DNA of 64,000 bases from Amphirosellinia nigrospora (taxonomy: Eukaryota > Ascomycota > Sordariomycetes > Xylariales > Xylariaceae): assembly GCA_004123355.1 (NCBI GenBank), contig SCHM01000001.1, forward strand, positions 4,084,001 through 4,148,000, read 5' to 3'. This document shows, one piece after another, positions 13,026 through 26,258 of this stretch. The position numbers were made by a program, and so were the translations under genes. The notes below the pieces were generated by a model, which ran no database searches, had not been told where the DNA came from, and saw only the letters and a program-made list of their open reading frames with translations. Numbering within the stretch: position 1 is the stretch's first letter; each line of letters begins with the position of its first letter.

Positions 13026-16000
13026 TTTCCCCCTCGGCCCCAGCTGATGCGGTCCAGCAGGTCTGGTGCAGAGAACTTGATGGGCGGGTGGATTTGACAG
13101 GCAGCGCGCGCAGGAACGACACCTAGAGAAAGTATATTCGGGCTATACTTGTATGATGCTTGGAGGGCGTCGAGTCGTCCATATGTAGACAGCCAAGGTA
13201 CATGCAGAGAAAAGTAAAATCAATGAACCGCTAACAGCAGGTAGTTCCAGCGAGATATAAGAGTATAACAACATACGGCTATGCCAGAGCACACCATCTC
13301 GGGGGGTCCGTCGATGCTAACTGAATACAGGCAAGTAGAGAGGCGGGCAGGGATACCCACGACACCGCAAACTGGTGCGGAAGAGTTGATCCTGCACTAC
13401 ACTAGAGTCCTTGTGTGACAGGCATGGTGTAAGTAGCCTGTGTAAACCGGTACCCGGGTGCTGGCCTTTCGAGCCTCTCGAATGACGTGTTTGCTGCAAG
13501 AGTGAGGCAAGTTAGTAGTGCGCGGGCGAGGTAGCCAAGGTAGCCAAGCAGCCAAGCCCAAGGAACTGCCTACCCCGGTTAGCATGGCTGAGAGAAGCTT
13601 AGCTATAATTACTATAATCCTGTCCCGCTTTTGTTTCCCCGCTAGACCTGCGCTACCTCCACTAAAGCCAGCCGTGCGCGCTGTAAGCTACGCCAAGGGC
13701 GTACTAGGTGACGTTTGCTACATAGTATTCTCATGGCGTTAGATACATGGCTTGGCACTCATAGCATTCTACCAATTGTCACCGTACAATAAAGGCATAC
13801 TACAGGACTTGTATGTATAGGAGATAATCAATGGGGCAAGATTGGTCCGAATAGCGTTATATGGGGCTAATCGGGCTTGGCTTGGCTTGGCTTGAGCCTA
13901 CAGTACGTATACATTCTGTAAATCCGTCCAGCATGGGATGATCTACAAACGAACATAGCAGCAGAATGGCGTCTTTTTGTCAACATCCTTGAAATATAAA
14001 AAGAACTCGGGGAGCCCTGCTAGCTGGCTTCTCCTACACTAGGTTCTGAAGCTGATAACAAAATCCCTGCGAACCCCTGGAATCTAATGTGTGTGAGTGG
14101 GAGTTATCATTACTTACACATACTATGTAGAAACCGCTTGGGGCACTTGGCTTATCATGTCAGGAATTGCCTTTTCTAACACGAATAACAAACGTGATAG
14201 AGAATGCCATATCTACCTCCTAAATCTACTGTACGTACGTACTGCCGCGCGTCGGGCGCCCCTGAACGGGGGAGAGGAGAGGAGGCAAGTATCCAATAGA
14301 GGGACCAGAGTAATCCATACAAGTAGAGATCTAAGGCCAGCCATATTTCAGCCGGCCGGGCTAGAACAACAATATTCAACATGTTACCATACTCAATTTG
14401 CCAACCACGTGTTGACTGTAAAAGAAAAGTAGGGCTAAATGTTAGTTTCAGCTCACTCGAGGCCATACAACGAATGAGAAGAAGGGCGAACCGACAACCG
14501 CGGTGATTGCAAAGTCTGGAATGGAAAGGTGTGTATGGCGCAATCTACCTTGCTGAACGCGTTATCTTGACGACTCTCCACCTGTGGGGTGGGTTACCTA
14601 CTGTACAGGGAAAGCAATGATACGCAAATCGTCTTCTACTATATAGATACATTAAGATATCCAGTCTCCGAGGGAGATTTTCTTCCTTTCCAACTCTTTT
14701 AAACAACGCGCCTAACAGCTCGGGTTAGATGCGCTGCTGTTATGGGTGCTACGTAGGAGTTTATATAGACGTGATCGTATTGTCGGTGCGGTACACGACC
14801 TGTCCCAATTACCTCTGGAGTTATCAGGACAGTCTGGTTTAGTAATTCTGCGTGTGAAATTCGGCTTCGGGTGGGCTGCTATATTCGTCGAGGCAATCGC
14901 TCGTCACGTTGATCTTGCTCCGTGAGATGAAGCTGAAGTTCCCTATCTCATTATTTACCGCACTCCTTACACACACCCCTTAACTCTTTCGAATAATGAT
15001 ACAGCGAGAGAGGAGAGCAAAGGAGTAGGACGGTAGGAGGATATACTCCGTTGATCCCATGTAGGCGACTTGGTTGACTACTTGATGCGATCCAGTCGGC
15101 TACCCGCGCTGGCCCATGTGTAGCGACCTCTTCGTTTTGGCCGCTCCGCACATATAAATGTCTGAGGTTTAGGGCCAGTCTTGGAGCGAGATTTGGACCA
15201 AAACACTTGGGAGTCATAGATCTATAACTACACGTGCGACTCGCGTCGGTAGTCAGTGTCCGTTATTCGGCTGCCGTGGAGAGCGTAAGCTGCACACAAG
15301 GACTCTTGAACGTATAAATGGCCATATTTCATGCTCTAGGTGTGATGTTGGCGATCTAGGTCCACGTAGACCTTAAATAATGCAACTATGTATCACGGCT
15401 TTATACATGTCGAGGAGTACTTGACTGTGGCATCGTGCCACTAAAATAGGTCGACACAACGTCGTAACCGTGTCGAGCCCATGGGATTCGCCCCTGATTG
15501 CTGAAACACGAATCTCTGATCGCGGTGCAACGCTGCACGCAATGTCGGTGCGCATGCGTAAATGGACTTCTTGACCGTATTTTGGAAATCGTATATCAAA
15601 ATTCCATGATCCGACAACGCGGCACCGATCTTAAGCTACTTGGACACCCGGTGGACTCGCTACCAACAGTGTGTACGAGGGATAGTCTCATGATTATAGT
15701 AACAAAGCATGCCGCTTTTGTTCCGTGTCCTACCAGATAGTTAACCTCATCAAGAAATCTAGGAACGTAACACACAAATCTTGGGATTATCCATCGCCGT
15801 GACATAATGAATCTACTGAAACGCAAAAGACGGGCATAACGGGCGGATTGGGGGGCTTTCGGGTTCTGGGGCCCGGCAAGCCAAAATGCGGAGAAGCAAC
15901 AGGGAATATGCGAGGAGCCGAGGCGGCCCTTGGCATCGGCGCTCGCTACGCGAGCGGTCATGTACTAAGTATGAAGATAACGAGCTTCCTAGAAACAGTC

Positions 16001-17046
16001 TAGAACACGTGAGCCGTATCACGGGAAACGGCCATGAATAGGAAGATCGGGATATGTTGTTTGTTATCCTCAAATCATCTTATATCTTGTCAGAGATGGA
16101 GAAACTCGGGGGGGGGATCTAAATCTCTCGAAATAATTAATGGCTGTGGGGAAATTTAGATAGCACCTAATATCCCGGCCGCTATTGGCCGGACGACCTG
16201 CAATTCGCCCTCAACCTCTGAACCCGAGAGAATAACGAGGAGATACCAATGAGAGGAAGAGTGTAGTGGCAAATAATAAAAAAGAAGTTTCACAGGAGTG
16301 AATGTTGAATGCTTCGTAGAGGCCCACCCCATTTACGCAAACTAAACTTGAGCGACATCGGGGACTCGGTTCTTATGGGCTTATATCATAGTAATACCGA
16401 GCTGACCAAGCATAGCATGGGTGCTCACTGAAATATCGAGTACTCCGGCCTGCGGCCAGAAGTCCGGAGGCACCTTTGTGCTCAAATAATTTCCCTAGGT
16501 AGGTCATACGCGCAGAAAACTAGCACAGTTAATGAATCCCGTTACCAGTCAATTGGGACGGAACCCTAGCGCGCGTGGTCTGTGGTTCACAAAACTGAAC
16601 CATTGCCCCAACTTCAAGGATCGGCGTCGTTGACAGCCAACTGGGCTTAGCCTGGACCGGGGCGCCGGAAAGGCCCAAGTTACCATCGCATTCGCGTCAA
16701 CTATTTCATAAGACCGCCTCCCGCTCTTCGTCAGCTACTTCACACCTTTCGACGTCGTGGCGCTTTGGTACTCCCATCGATTATTCGTTGGCTTGGCGTG
16801 TCTGTACTTATAAGTTTATCAAGATGACAGTTTTTAATGATGGCAGTATGTCAGATATGATTTTCTTATTTGTGTTTGCTTGCCTATTCGATGATCGCGT
16901 CATCACGCTCTCATCGTGAGGCGTCGCAAGCAGATATCTTAACTTGCGGAAACAGCGAAAGCTTCGGCGAGGTTTGAAGACATGAGCAGTCAGGGCTAAC
17001 CGAAATCACAGCGAGCACGAGTCTCGACAATGAGAAAGGAGAAGGG
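13026..17046. other. Intergenic region, divergent promoters of two transporters
   Basis: A 4 kb stretch between two divergently transcribed transporter genes. No gene was recognised on either strand. It carries the GGCTT repeat at 13874, a short AGCCAAG-rich run near 13535-13560, and scattered TAGGTA words. The part from about 16,700 is the likely promoter of the MFS gene. Confidence 0.65.
13874..13893 (+). repeat. (GGCTT)4 tandem repeat
   Basis: Four exact copies of GGCTT in intergenic DNA; no associated element seen. Confidence 0.9.
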
Positions 17047-19033
17047 ATGGTCCCAAGCAATAACACCTATCATCCGGGCATCACCGACTCTGACTCCGAC
17101 GAATATCAAATTCGGCCCCCTTCGCATACCACCGAGCGAAAGCGTGAGTTATTTCTGAGTTGGTCTTGCGAGGATCCAGAGGCTCCCTTTCGGGAGGTTT
17201 CTATGCTTTCAGAGTGCTCTCTCAAAACAGCAGTAACTGACCTCACTGGTATAGTGATGAACCGGATCGATTGGCATATCCTCCCTTTCGTCAGTATCAT
17301 GTACCTCCTGGCCTTCTTGGACCGGGTGAACATAGCAAACGCGAGATCCTTCCATCTTGAAGCGGACCTTCATCTACGGGGATCGCAGTATAACACAGGT
17401 AGAACATCCTGCTTTAGAAACTTGCGCCTAACCTACATCCATTTGCTGATTTCTTACCGACTACTAGCTCTGACTATTTTCTTCGTCCCGTATGTCTTTT
17501 TCGAGATACCCAGCAATATCCTTCTAAAGCGTTTCTCGCCCCGTATATGGCTGTCCGGTTGCATGCTCCTTTTCGGACTCGTCTCTATCTTTCAGGGGCT
17601 TGTTCAAAACTATTCTGGTCTGGTACGTAGAATCATATGGACTATATGGATATCTTGGCATAGAATATCCAAGTCTCGTAATTATGTCGGGCGCTCACCG
17701 CTAATGTAGCTTGCCACTCGATTCTTCCTCGGCATATTCGAGACCGGGATGTTTCCAGGTGAGTAAAGAACAAAGCCCTTTCAGGGAGGAAGAATTGGAG
17801 TTCAAAGCTAATTGCGTTTCGTAGGTTGTTTCTACCTCATTAGTACGTGTTGTATCCGACCAAATTCACTCGTGTGGCTCCGTCTGCGACCTACATTACC
17901 TGCTAACTAGTTTCGTCGCGAAGGTATGTGGTATAAAAGAAGCGAAGCTCAAAAGCGGTATTCATTGTTTTTCTCTTCCACATCACTTGCCGGTGCTTTT
18001 GGAGGGCTTCTCGCGTCGGCCATCGGAAAACGTAAGTGATTGCAACCAAAGTGGAAGATGTATGACGATAACAACTGATAACGTGACCAGTGGATAAAGT
18101 ACGAGGCTACTCGGGATGGCGGTGGATTTTCATCCTTGAGGGTGTTCTCACCGCAGTTCTCGCGATACTGTTTTTCTTCGTTTTTCCCGTCTTGTAAGAA
18201 TGTTTCTACCTCCTTATGTCGAGGCTCGTGTTTTAACCCTCCTTACTAACCTATGATCCAGCCCTGAGGAGGCCAAATGGCTAACTGAAGAGGAGCGAAC
18301 GTACATCAAGGCGCGTTTGAGGGCTGACCAGGGCAACAATGCCGCCGAGCGCAAGGTTACAATCCGCGACGTTATCGCAGTCTTGAAGGACCACCGCGTC
18401 TGGTTGGGTGGGTTTATGTACCTTGGCTTGATCGTGCCAGCTTACAGCTACGCCTTCTTCGCTCCAACGATCATCGCGACATACCACTACGGCGCCATCC
18501 AGACACAGCTGCATTCCGTTCCGCCTTGGGCAGCCTCCTTCGTCTTCTCGTTGCTTGTAGCGGTGTTTTCCGACTGGACGCGTCACCGTGCGTTTTTCGC
18601 CATCGCTCCATTGGCCATCACGATCGCGGGTTTCGCCGTTTTATTATCAATTCATACGAACACAACAGTCGAGTATGCCGTGTTGCCTTGTCACTATTGC
18701 ACGTACGGCGTCCTCCCATATTGTTGTTGGTTTCAAATGAATTTGGGTGGCCATCATCGCCGGTCCATCGGCTCAGCCTGGCAAATAGGATTCGGAAACC
18801 TTGGTGGCATCATCGCTACCTACCTTTTTCTACCCGGGACGCGCTCATTTCACAAAGGGGTTTGCCGTCTGTCTAGGCTTCGTTGTCTTGAGCGCGTTAT
18901 CGTCGGCGCTTACCTCATCTCCATCCACATCGAGAACAGAAGGAGAGCTAGGATGGCAACCAACATCGGCCTCACCGAGCACGAAAAAACGGAGATGGGT
19001 GACTTAAACCCCGAGTTTAAGTACATGTACTAA
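17047..19033 (+). CDS. MFS transporter, anion:cation symporter (Dal5/Tna1-like) family
   Basis: A twelve-helix major facilitator of the ACS group, which takes up organic anions such as allantoate, nicotinate or pantothenate. After an acidic N-tail and an intron ending at about 17253, NRIDWHILPFVSIMYLLAFL and DRVNIANARSF are the diagnostic first helix and loop. Then come ALTIFFVPYVFFEIPSNILL, LATRFFLGIFETGMFPG, and FGGLLASAIGK leading into GWRWIFILEGVLTAVLAI. GT/AG introns at about 17399-17468, 17622-17709, 17760-17823 and 17842-17923, and two more before 18262, join these blocks in frame. The second half starts at PEEAKWLTEEER. Frameshifts occur near 18505-18520 and in the last 350 bases, where YLFLPGTRSFHKG should continue into the last helix. 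The substrate is not determinable. Confidence 0.88.
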
Positions 19034-19504
19034 AGTTAAACCACCCAAGGCAACGTACTGCTCTGAAATTTAACTTTTCGTTTGTGTTCTATACCCAAGG
19101 AATTGGTTTACATTGAGTGTGATGTAATCTTGAGATTATCATGAGGACGTATTTACCATTTAGGTGGTAGTGAATGATAGTTCGGGCTACTGAATCTTCG
19201 TTGAAAACCTAACAGTATCCCATACTTTGAGCTAGGTAAATGTTGATTCACCCCCAGATTAATCAAGGGATCAAGGGTGTAAAGGAAATAGATCTCTAAG
19301 TGTGACAAAATATTGTATTATCCAATTATCCTCTTTAAACGCCATTTCCATATCTAACGTTGTGGGGCTATGCCTGCATCGCGACATACTGAAACTCTTG
19401 TATATCGGGGATAGAGCAGGTCAAGAAATAAGGGGCGGTCCAATAATCAAAGCCTTGCCCCTTGAAAAAACAGTCGGCAAACGCTTCCTTCTGGTGTTTT
19501 TTAT
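19034..19504. other. Intergenic region, convergent 3' ends
   Basis: Short AT-rich spacer between the 3' ends of the MFS transporter and the kinase gene, presumably holding both polyadenylation regions. Nothing else was recognised. Confidence 0.7.
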
Positions 19505-22500
19505 CTAACGTGCGCCTTTTCGATCCATTTCAGCATCTATGTCCCGTTCGACCATCTCTATAGAACTAAGGCTTGGGAACCTTTTACTGAAATCTTGTAT
19601 ATAATCCTCCTTCTCTTGGAAAGTCATGTCCAATGAGGGTCGCCCGGGTAGACCGACTCCCACGAGTTGATCCGAACCTGCTCGAAAAGCATGATTTGGA
19701 AGGTGGTGTTTGGTTGGTGATCGACGACCGCTTGTTGGAATATTGTTCAGGTGCGTGGGCTTAGGAGCAGGATTCGGCTTGGCTGGCGGGACCGGCCGGC
19801 TACCCGAGCTGGGGCCTTGGCCACTGGACCGCACTCGTGCCAGGGCCTCAGACGAACTGGTGGGAGGTTTTGGTGGAGGCCCGTGGCTGGACCCGGTGGG
19901 CCGAGACGGGAGCTCTAGCACCTCTTTTTCCTCACGACTTTTGACTAATGCTTCGTCTGAGAACTTACCATACCCCGATGCGGTACGTTGAATCTGCTGA
20001 GATGATTTATGTGATTCTTCGAGTAGGTTCTGTACCCGATTTTGTATACTTGTGGCGCGTGAAACACCACCTATGCTTCTTGGAAGCGTAAGGGGAGCTG
20101 TGTCTCCACCATCGCGTGCTGCCATTTTTTGTTTGTATTCAGCTGCCGCCGCCTCTACTCTTCGCTCTTCATTGGCAAGACTCTGTGCCTCGAGCTCTCG
20201 TCGCATTTCCGGGCTTAACTCTGTTTCAACCGGGAGTCCGTCGTCACTGCGTCCGTCGGTAGCCTCTGATCCAGCGATGGGCGTCAGGTTATGATTTCCC
20301 TCGTCTTTCAGGGGGATGGGGTCCGCGCCGAAGAGCCCGTGGGATTCCCTTCAAAGCGCTTAAAGGCATCCCCAAATTTTCCGGCGAGAATATTTTTGGT
20401 GCCTGATAATGATCCCAGGCTCGAACGCTTGCTATGCTGCTGCTTGCCGCCTTTATCCTTTTTTCGATTATCATAATCCTCCATGGTCCGCAGAAATTCA
20501 ACATTGGACTCGATAATGCTTTCGTCTTGTGGCTCGATCCTGGGGGAGCCTGTATTGGGAGATAATCTGGGTGAGGCGTGACCCGGCGTACGCAACGGTC
20601 TAATTGCTGCTTCTCGCTCACGAAGATATTCCATGCTAGACTCCAGATACATGCTGGCTGGCCTAGATCGATTCGTGTTCGACGAAGATTTTGCTAGTGG
20701 TTCTAGATATTCGAGGCTCGGTCGCCCGACTTCCAGTGATGGTCGTGACGAAGAAGCAGATTGTGACTGGGTTGACGGTATTCGAGGGCTGGGGGAAGGC
20801 CGAGGTGCCTGACTTGAAGTAGCCGTATCTTGCTGCCTTGGTAAACTTGTCGAGCGGTGTTGATCTGCTGGCGGGAATCGGTGGATTGGAGAATAGTCGC
20901 GAGTCTGTAATTCGAGCGGAGGAGTTGTCATAGTTCCAACAGAAACCATAACCGGCCGGTTTGAAGTCTCCTGCTTGGATTGGGGCAGACCGGATGATAT
21001 GGCTTGGAGTTCGGGGTTATTAGATATGATAGTAGAGGCTTTGCTTTTCTCAATTACAGGCCTTGGCGGAGCGGACGCAGGTTTATGAGGTGGCTCATTT
21101 GTCACAGTCCCGGACTGTACACGACCCGGTTCGGCAGTTTGCCTGTGACTCTCCGAGGCCGAGCCAGACCTCACCGGAGGCTTAACGAAGGCATCGTCGG
21201 CAAGGTGTTCCGCTACTCGTTGGTTAAGTTGTCCTGTGGATCCGCTGGATGGGCCTTGTGGTGAAGTTGGGCTATCAAAATCAAAATTGGATCCATGGTC
21301 ATGTAGGAGAGAGAATTGATCAAGAGTCGGGAACCTAGAGGATAACTCGTCGTCCTCAGGCTTGGCTCCTGATCTGGTGTCAAGCGCAGCGAAAGGATCG
21401 CCAGCAGTCACTTTCGTATGAGCTTGGGAAGTAGTTGGTCTCCCTCGACGCATGGGTGTTATATCAGGAATTACTTGGGCTTGTTGCTGTGGAGGTGGAG
21501 AGTATACAGCACCCACGGTTGGTGTGCTACCTGGTTTACGTTCTGCGGGAAGCGGTTTTTCTCCCCTCTGCGGCCCCGATGACTGTGAACGATCGGAGTA
21601 GATCTACCGTGGTGTGTTAGCCGATGGCGATGAATATTTGGGGGCCGACAAACATCACGAATAGGCACTTCACGGCCCTGCATTACGCAACTTTCTCGAA
21701 GCACTTGATATATATTCGGTCTAGATGCCTGGTTTTAGCATGGAGGCTGAGACTCTATCAGCGCGAGTGTGCAGTGATCGGCGTTGAACGACTTACCAAT
21801 CAGCTGTTTTAGTCTATCAGAGAACACGGGATAGCTAGGGAAACGATAGCTCGCGTTTAAAATGGCAAGTTGGCCCTGGTCTTCAAAGGGAGTTGTATAG
21901 TAGCAGAGCTTATAGAGGAGCACACCCAGAGCCCATATGTCCGACTTCTCATCTATCGGCTGTTTCCTGTACACATCGACCATCTCAGGGCTTCTGTATT
22001 GCATCGTGGTGTGTTTTTGGATATCTTCGTCTATTAATCTGCATTCCACAACCGTTTGAGGCGCCGATTTGGGTGTTGCCGCGGAACCGAAATCACAGAG
22101 CTTGAACATCCTCTTCGAACCCTGCATGGTAATCAAAACGTTCTCTACTTTGAGGTCCCGGTGCAACAATGGCGGCTTGAGGTAATGCATACAAGCAACG
22201 CCCTCGGCGATGTCAGAGAAAATGTTCAAAATTTCGGGCTCGGTCAGACGGTGCTGCAATCGCGTGTTCATGAAGTCGATCAACCCGGCCCGTCACAATA
22301 TTCCATCAACAGGAAAACCTCATAGCCCCCGCCCTTTAGCTCTGAGGCATGTGAATCGAGGTAGGTCACGATATGGCGGTGTCCCTTCAATCGCTTCATT
22401 GTCTCGACCTCGGTCCGCATCGCACGCAGCGTTTCCTTGTCCGGCACGGCGACTCTCTTTAGGACCGCCTGGTCGGTGCCGTCGACGGGGCGAGGCAGCT

Positions 22501-22690
22501 TGACGAGGTAGACATGTGCAAATCCGCCCTCCGACAGGTACCTCTGTATGACAACCCTGTGTTCACCGACTTGGATCTTGGTCCCTGGTACGAAGGTGCC
22601 GGCGGGGGCAGCGGGGGTTTGCACGGGCATGTGCATTTGTGACGGCTGCCCGTGGTGGGCCATGGCCATGGAGCCGTTGTAGGAGGCCAT
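19505..22690 (-). CDS. Ark1/Prk1/NAK-family actin-regulating protein kinase
   Basis: Family kinases phosphorylate endocytic coat and actin-patch proteins. The N-terminal kinase domain shows the glycine loop [13 protein letters not shown], the lysine in QAVLKRV, catalytic [18 protein letters not shown] typical of the NAK family, and [15 protein letters not shown] 50-base intron, complement(21747..21796), restores QLIASMLKP before [20 protein letters not shown], the family's kinase-domain end. The long disordered tail (about 650 residues) has DPF (GDPFAALD) and proline-rich stretches ([23 protein letters not shown]), suiting adaptor and SH3 binding, and ends [16 protein letters not shown]. One-base frameshifts fall near 22285, 21740, 21520-21600 and 20210-20310. 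The start is the first ATG, with the kinase core about 35 residues downstream. Whether it corresponds to Ark1, Prk1 or Akl1 cannot be settled. Confidence 0.9.
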
Positions 22691-23961
22691 GGCTATAGGA
22701 TGGAATCGTTACGGTCGTTATCAAGTCGTGATGAGGCGGTATAGAAGAGCAAGTAGGTGGTTCAGAGGCGGCGGGTGACGGGGACGGGGCGGAGACGGTG
22801 ACGGTGACGGTGGCAGTGACGGTGACGGTGGAGGGAGGACGGGACGGGATAGGATAGGATAGGTAGGATGGGCAGGTTTCACGATTGTAACATGGGAGCG
22901 ACGTGTTCTGGGCACCGGTTCTATATACGGTGCATTCCGCCCGCAGAGTATACTAGGTAGATAGTCAAAGTAAAAGAGTAGGTATAGGAGTGGCAGAGAT
23001 AAGTATGTGCCTTAACAACGAACGGGACAGACCGATCGAGCTATCCACGTCAAGAAGCGACACCTTGGCGCATAGGTTTTGTGTTGCCAGGCTTGCAAGT
23101 GGTGGTGAGTACCACTCAGCTGCTGTAGGTACTAGCGCTGGAGGGTGCTTTAGGGGTTGCCCAAGCGTGACAGCAAGTCCTGTAATCTATACCATCGCGG
23201 GTGGTGGTACAGCACGCATGGGCCAATGGCATGACAGCCCAATGACCCCATGCCAACTGGACTTCAGGGCACGGGGCTGTCTGACACCTGGTAGTTTCCG
23301 CGCCTTGTGACGGGGGACCCGCAGCTTATTCAAGTGACTGACACGCTTGAGTCCATATCATGAAGCAAATCCCTCTAACCTCACCCCAAGCACTCTGCCT
23401 GCCGAGTTGCTTTCTGGGCTATACGAGTATTGTAATCTTATACACTAGAATCAGGATGCCTTCCCTTTCTATAGACAAATCATCACTGTGCAAATTGATA
23501 CTTAGTTCAACAGTTCTTTAGATGCTTACCAAGATAAAGCTCAAACAGTCTATTATAACTCGAGCCTAAAATACCTAGAGCTAGGTATCATGCGAACTTA
23601 TTCATAAAGGGTATCGAACTTACAGGTAGTCATTAACCAGATTAGTCGAAGCCGTATAAGGCTGTTAAATTTAATACATAAATTACCATATACGTCTAGC
23701 CCGTGGAAGTTATGGAAAAGTACATAGTCGGTCAACGAACCTAAGGAGTCCATATGACCACAAAACTTCAGTCAGCCTACAAAGATGACGACAAATCGTG
23801 TACAATACGATCACCATACACGTATAAAATGCCTCAAAAAACCTATATAACTCCAGGTGAATGGTACAATGATATGGCCATGCTACCCCACGTATGTACC
23901 ACCTACCTTTGGGACAAATCGATGAAAGTCTATATTCCCCATTCCTAGTCCTCATATATAC
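22691..23961. other. Kinase promoter and intergenic region
   Basis: Upstream of the kinase start lies a G-rich (on +) microsatellite zone at about 22770-22870, likely in its leader. The remainder up to the Na+/H+ exchanger stop is unique; about 23,440-23,700 is AT-rich. No gene seen. Confidence 0.65.
22794..22831 (+). repeat. (GGTGAC)n imperfect microsatellite
   Basis: Roughly six GGTGAC-type units with one GGCAGT variant, immediately followed by GGATA repeats near 22845-22862. Both are in the presumed 5' leader of the kinase gene. Confidence 0.8.
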
Positions 23962-26258
23962 CTAGCCTGACCCGGAACCACCCTCGTTATGACCCCTACC
24001 ACTACCACCGCTAGGTCCGCCTCCCGAGTTGTTGCCGTCCAGCAAAAGTTTCGGTTTAATGTAATCCTCGTCAAGCTGTCGGAATAAAGCCTGAGGGTCT
24101 TGTGTGGTGAAAAGTTGCTTGATTGCTGACCTAGTAGACAAAGGCGCAGGGGGTCTCTGCCCGGATGTTGGGTATGAAAATACACCTTCCTCTTCGGATG
24201 CACCACTCGGTGTCAATTCAGGGCTCAACTTTCCTCTCGGTGATCTGCGTGCTGGAGGAGGGAGGTCAGAGGTATCTATATCGCTACCAATATCCGAGTC
24301 CGTTAAGCTAGCTGATTGTCCAAGGAGGTCTGATCTCTCTAAGTCATCGCCTATCGCTGGGCGTGAGTTCTTCCGGCTTAAGCTAGTGGCACGAGAGTTC
24401 GGCATTGGTGAACGGTGGCCTGACACATAACTACCTCGCTCAGGTCCCGTGTTGCGTCTACCGTTGGTAGAGTCCATTCTCTCCATCCGCACCGATCCGT
24501 TCCTTTGCCGTGGGTTAAATCCGAAGCCAGTATCAGACCTCTTATAGTATGACCCTCCAGGGGTTGCTTCGATATCGAATTCGTCGTCACTATCTGCCTC
24601 TTCAACAACGCCAGTCCTAATACCTAAAATTTCCAGCATTCGAGCAGTAGTCCCGCCAAAAATGATCACTGTGAGCACTACTACGACCAGAACTGTAGCC
24701 TTTAGAGCATAGGAATTGTCACCAGACAGCAGCGCTGCTAAGGCCACGCCAACAGCACCACGGAGACCGGCCCAAAAAAGCATAGCTTGGTAGCTGTATG
24801 GTAGCTCGTCACTAACCTCTCTTCCCTGGCGACGGGCACGATATCGATGGTACCAATTGATAGCCATGGATAAGGGGAAGACTGCGACCCATCGTGCTGC
24901 GCAAACCGAGACAACCGTGACGATGATAAGTAGTGGTTGAAATTGCAACTCGTTATCCGTGAAGAGTGACAGGCCAAGATAAATGAAGATAAAGTTCTCC
25001 GATAACTGCGCCATGATCTGGAAGAAATATTTGGTACTGAGCTGCGTTCGCCGAGACATGTTGAAGTAGGCGTAATGCTTCAAAGTAATGCCACAAAACA
25101 GCAACGAAACAATGCCTAGTCAAAACTTAGCAATTCTGCTCTCTACATATCCAACGTGGGGTCCAATTACCTGACATTCTCACGGCTTGGGAAAAGAAGT
25201 AACTTGCATAGGTAATCAACACAATCAAGCACGTCTCGATATGTGGATACCTCCTTACATAGGTGAATTTGAGAACGAGGGCTGTGCCTACACCGACCAC
25301 AACGCCGATACCCAAGCTTCCAAAGAAGCTCAGTAGGAAAGTGCCTATACCCTTGATAAAGCTCAAGAACCCATAGGCACCCGCATCCTCGCCCCTATAT
25401 GATTGCGCCGTCTCGAAAATAACGATCGCAATAGCGTCGTTGAGGATAGATTCACCAAAGATGATTGTATATAGCTTTGGATCGACCTTGTACGTGTTGA
25501 AAATGGCTAGGATGGTCACGGGGTCGGTGGCGGACAACGTCGCGCCCACGGAAATAGCGTCGTTGAAGGACATGTCGAATCCTTGGGGTATCCGTGTGTA
25601 CAGCCATAGTAGAAACCCGATCACCACAGCAGACAAAAATGTACCAGCAAAGGCGAAGACCAGGATAGTACCGATATTTCGAAAGAAGTTGGCCTGGTGT
25701 AGCTCGTAACCCGAGTTGAGGATGATGGGCGGAAGAAGAAGATTAAAAAAGATTTGGTAGTCGAAACTAATGAGGGTCGGGATGCCAGACTCGGAGCTGA
25801 CTCGGAGGATGAGGCCTACGGTCATTCCTAGCAAAGGCAGTCAGACTCTGTCATCGCATTCGGTTCGAAAAGGCAGCAACTAACCAGCGAAGATGGAGAT
25901 GACGGTTTCATGCACGGCCTGAACCTTCTTCTGCTGCAGCGTGTAGCTGGTGAAGAAGGCAATGATCAGGAGCACAATGGAAATGAAGAGCGCCCATGAT
26001 GAAGTGATTTCCTTTTCGCCCGAGTCCTTCTCTGTGGGTATCATTAGACGGCTTCGGAACGGACAAGTAGATGCGAAAGAGTGCGGCTCATACCACCGGG
26101 ATCCTGCTCTTCTTCGGCACGCCCTGGGAAACACGGGTGTTCAGTCAGTGTCGGCGCGCATTTTGGAGTTTAGGGTTGGAGACAAGTCGCATCATCAGGG
26201 ACAGAGACAGAGACATACGAGCAAGTTCCAGGCCAAAGCTGGCGAGTTGCGACAACAT
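23962..26258 (-). CDS. nhx1: Endosomal/vacuolar Na+(K+)/H+ exchanger, Nhx1 type
   Basis: Exchanges luminal protons for Na+ or K+ in late endosomes and vacuoles, setting organelle pH and salt tolerance. Exon 1 starts MLSQLASFGLELA; a short intron (about 26126-26218) leads to RAEEEQDPGG. Membrane segments follow: SSWALFISIVLLIIAFF, then VHETVISIFAG, an intron and MTVGLILRV. The amiloride-site block FFNLLLPPIILNSGYELH and the exchanger core FNDAISVGATLSATDPVTIL with FGESILNDAIAIVIFE are fully conserved. After a second intron (near 25105-25165), FCGITLKHYAYFNMS and FWAGLRGAVGVALAALLSG follow. The C-tail is Ser/Arg/Pro-rich and disordered, ending in a Gly/Ser run. A frameshift is needed near 26040-26060 before PTEKDSGEKEI. 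The rest is open, so this is one of the least damaged genes here. Confidence 0.93.

Noticed and set aside
19710-21264. Plus-strand open frames of 86-93 codons
   Set aside because: They are antisense shadows of the kinase's Ser/Pro-rich tail.
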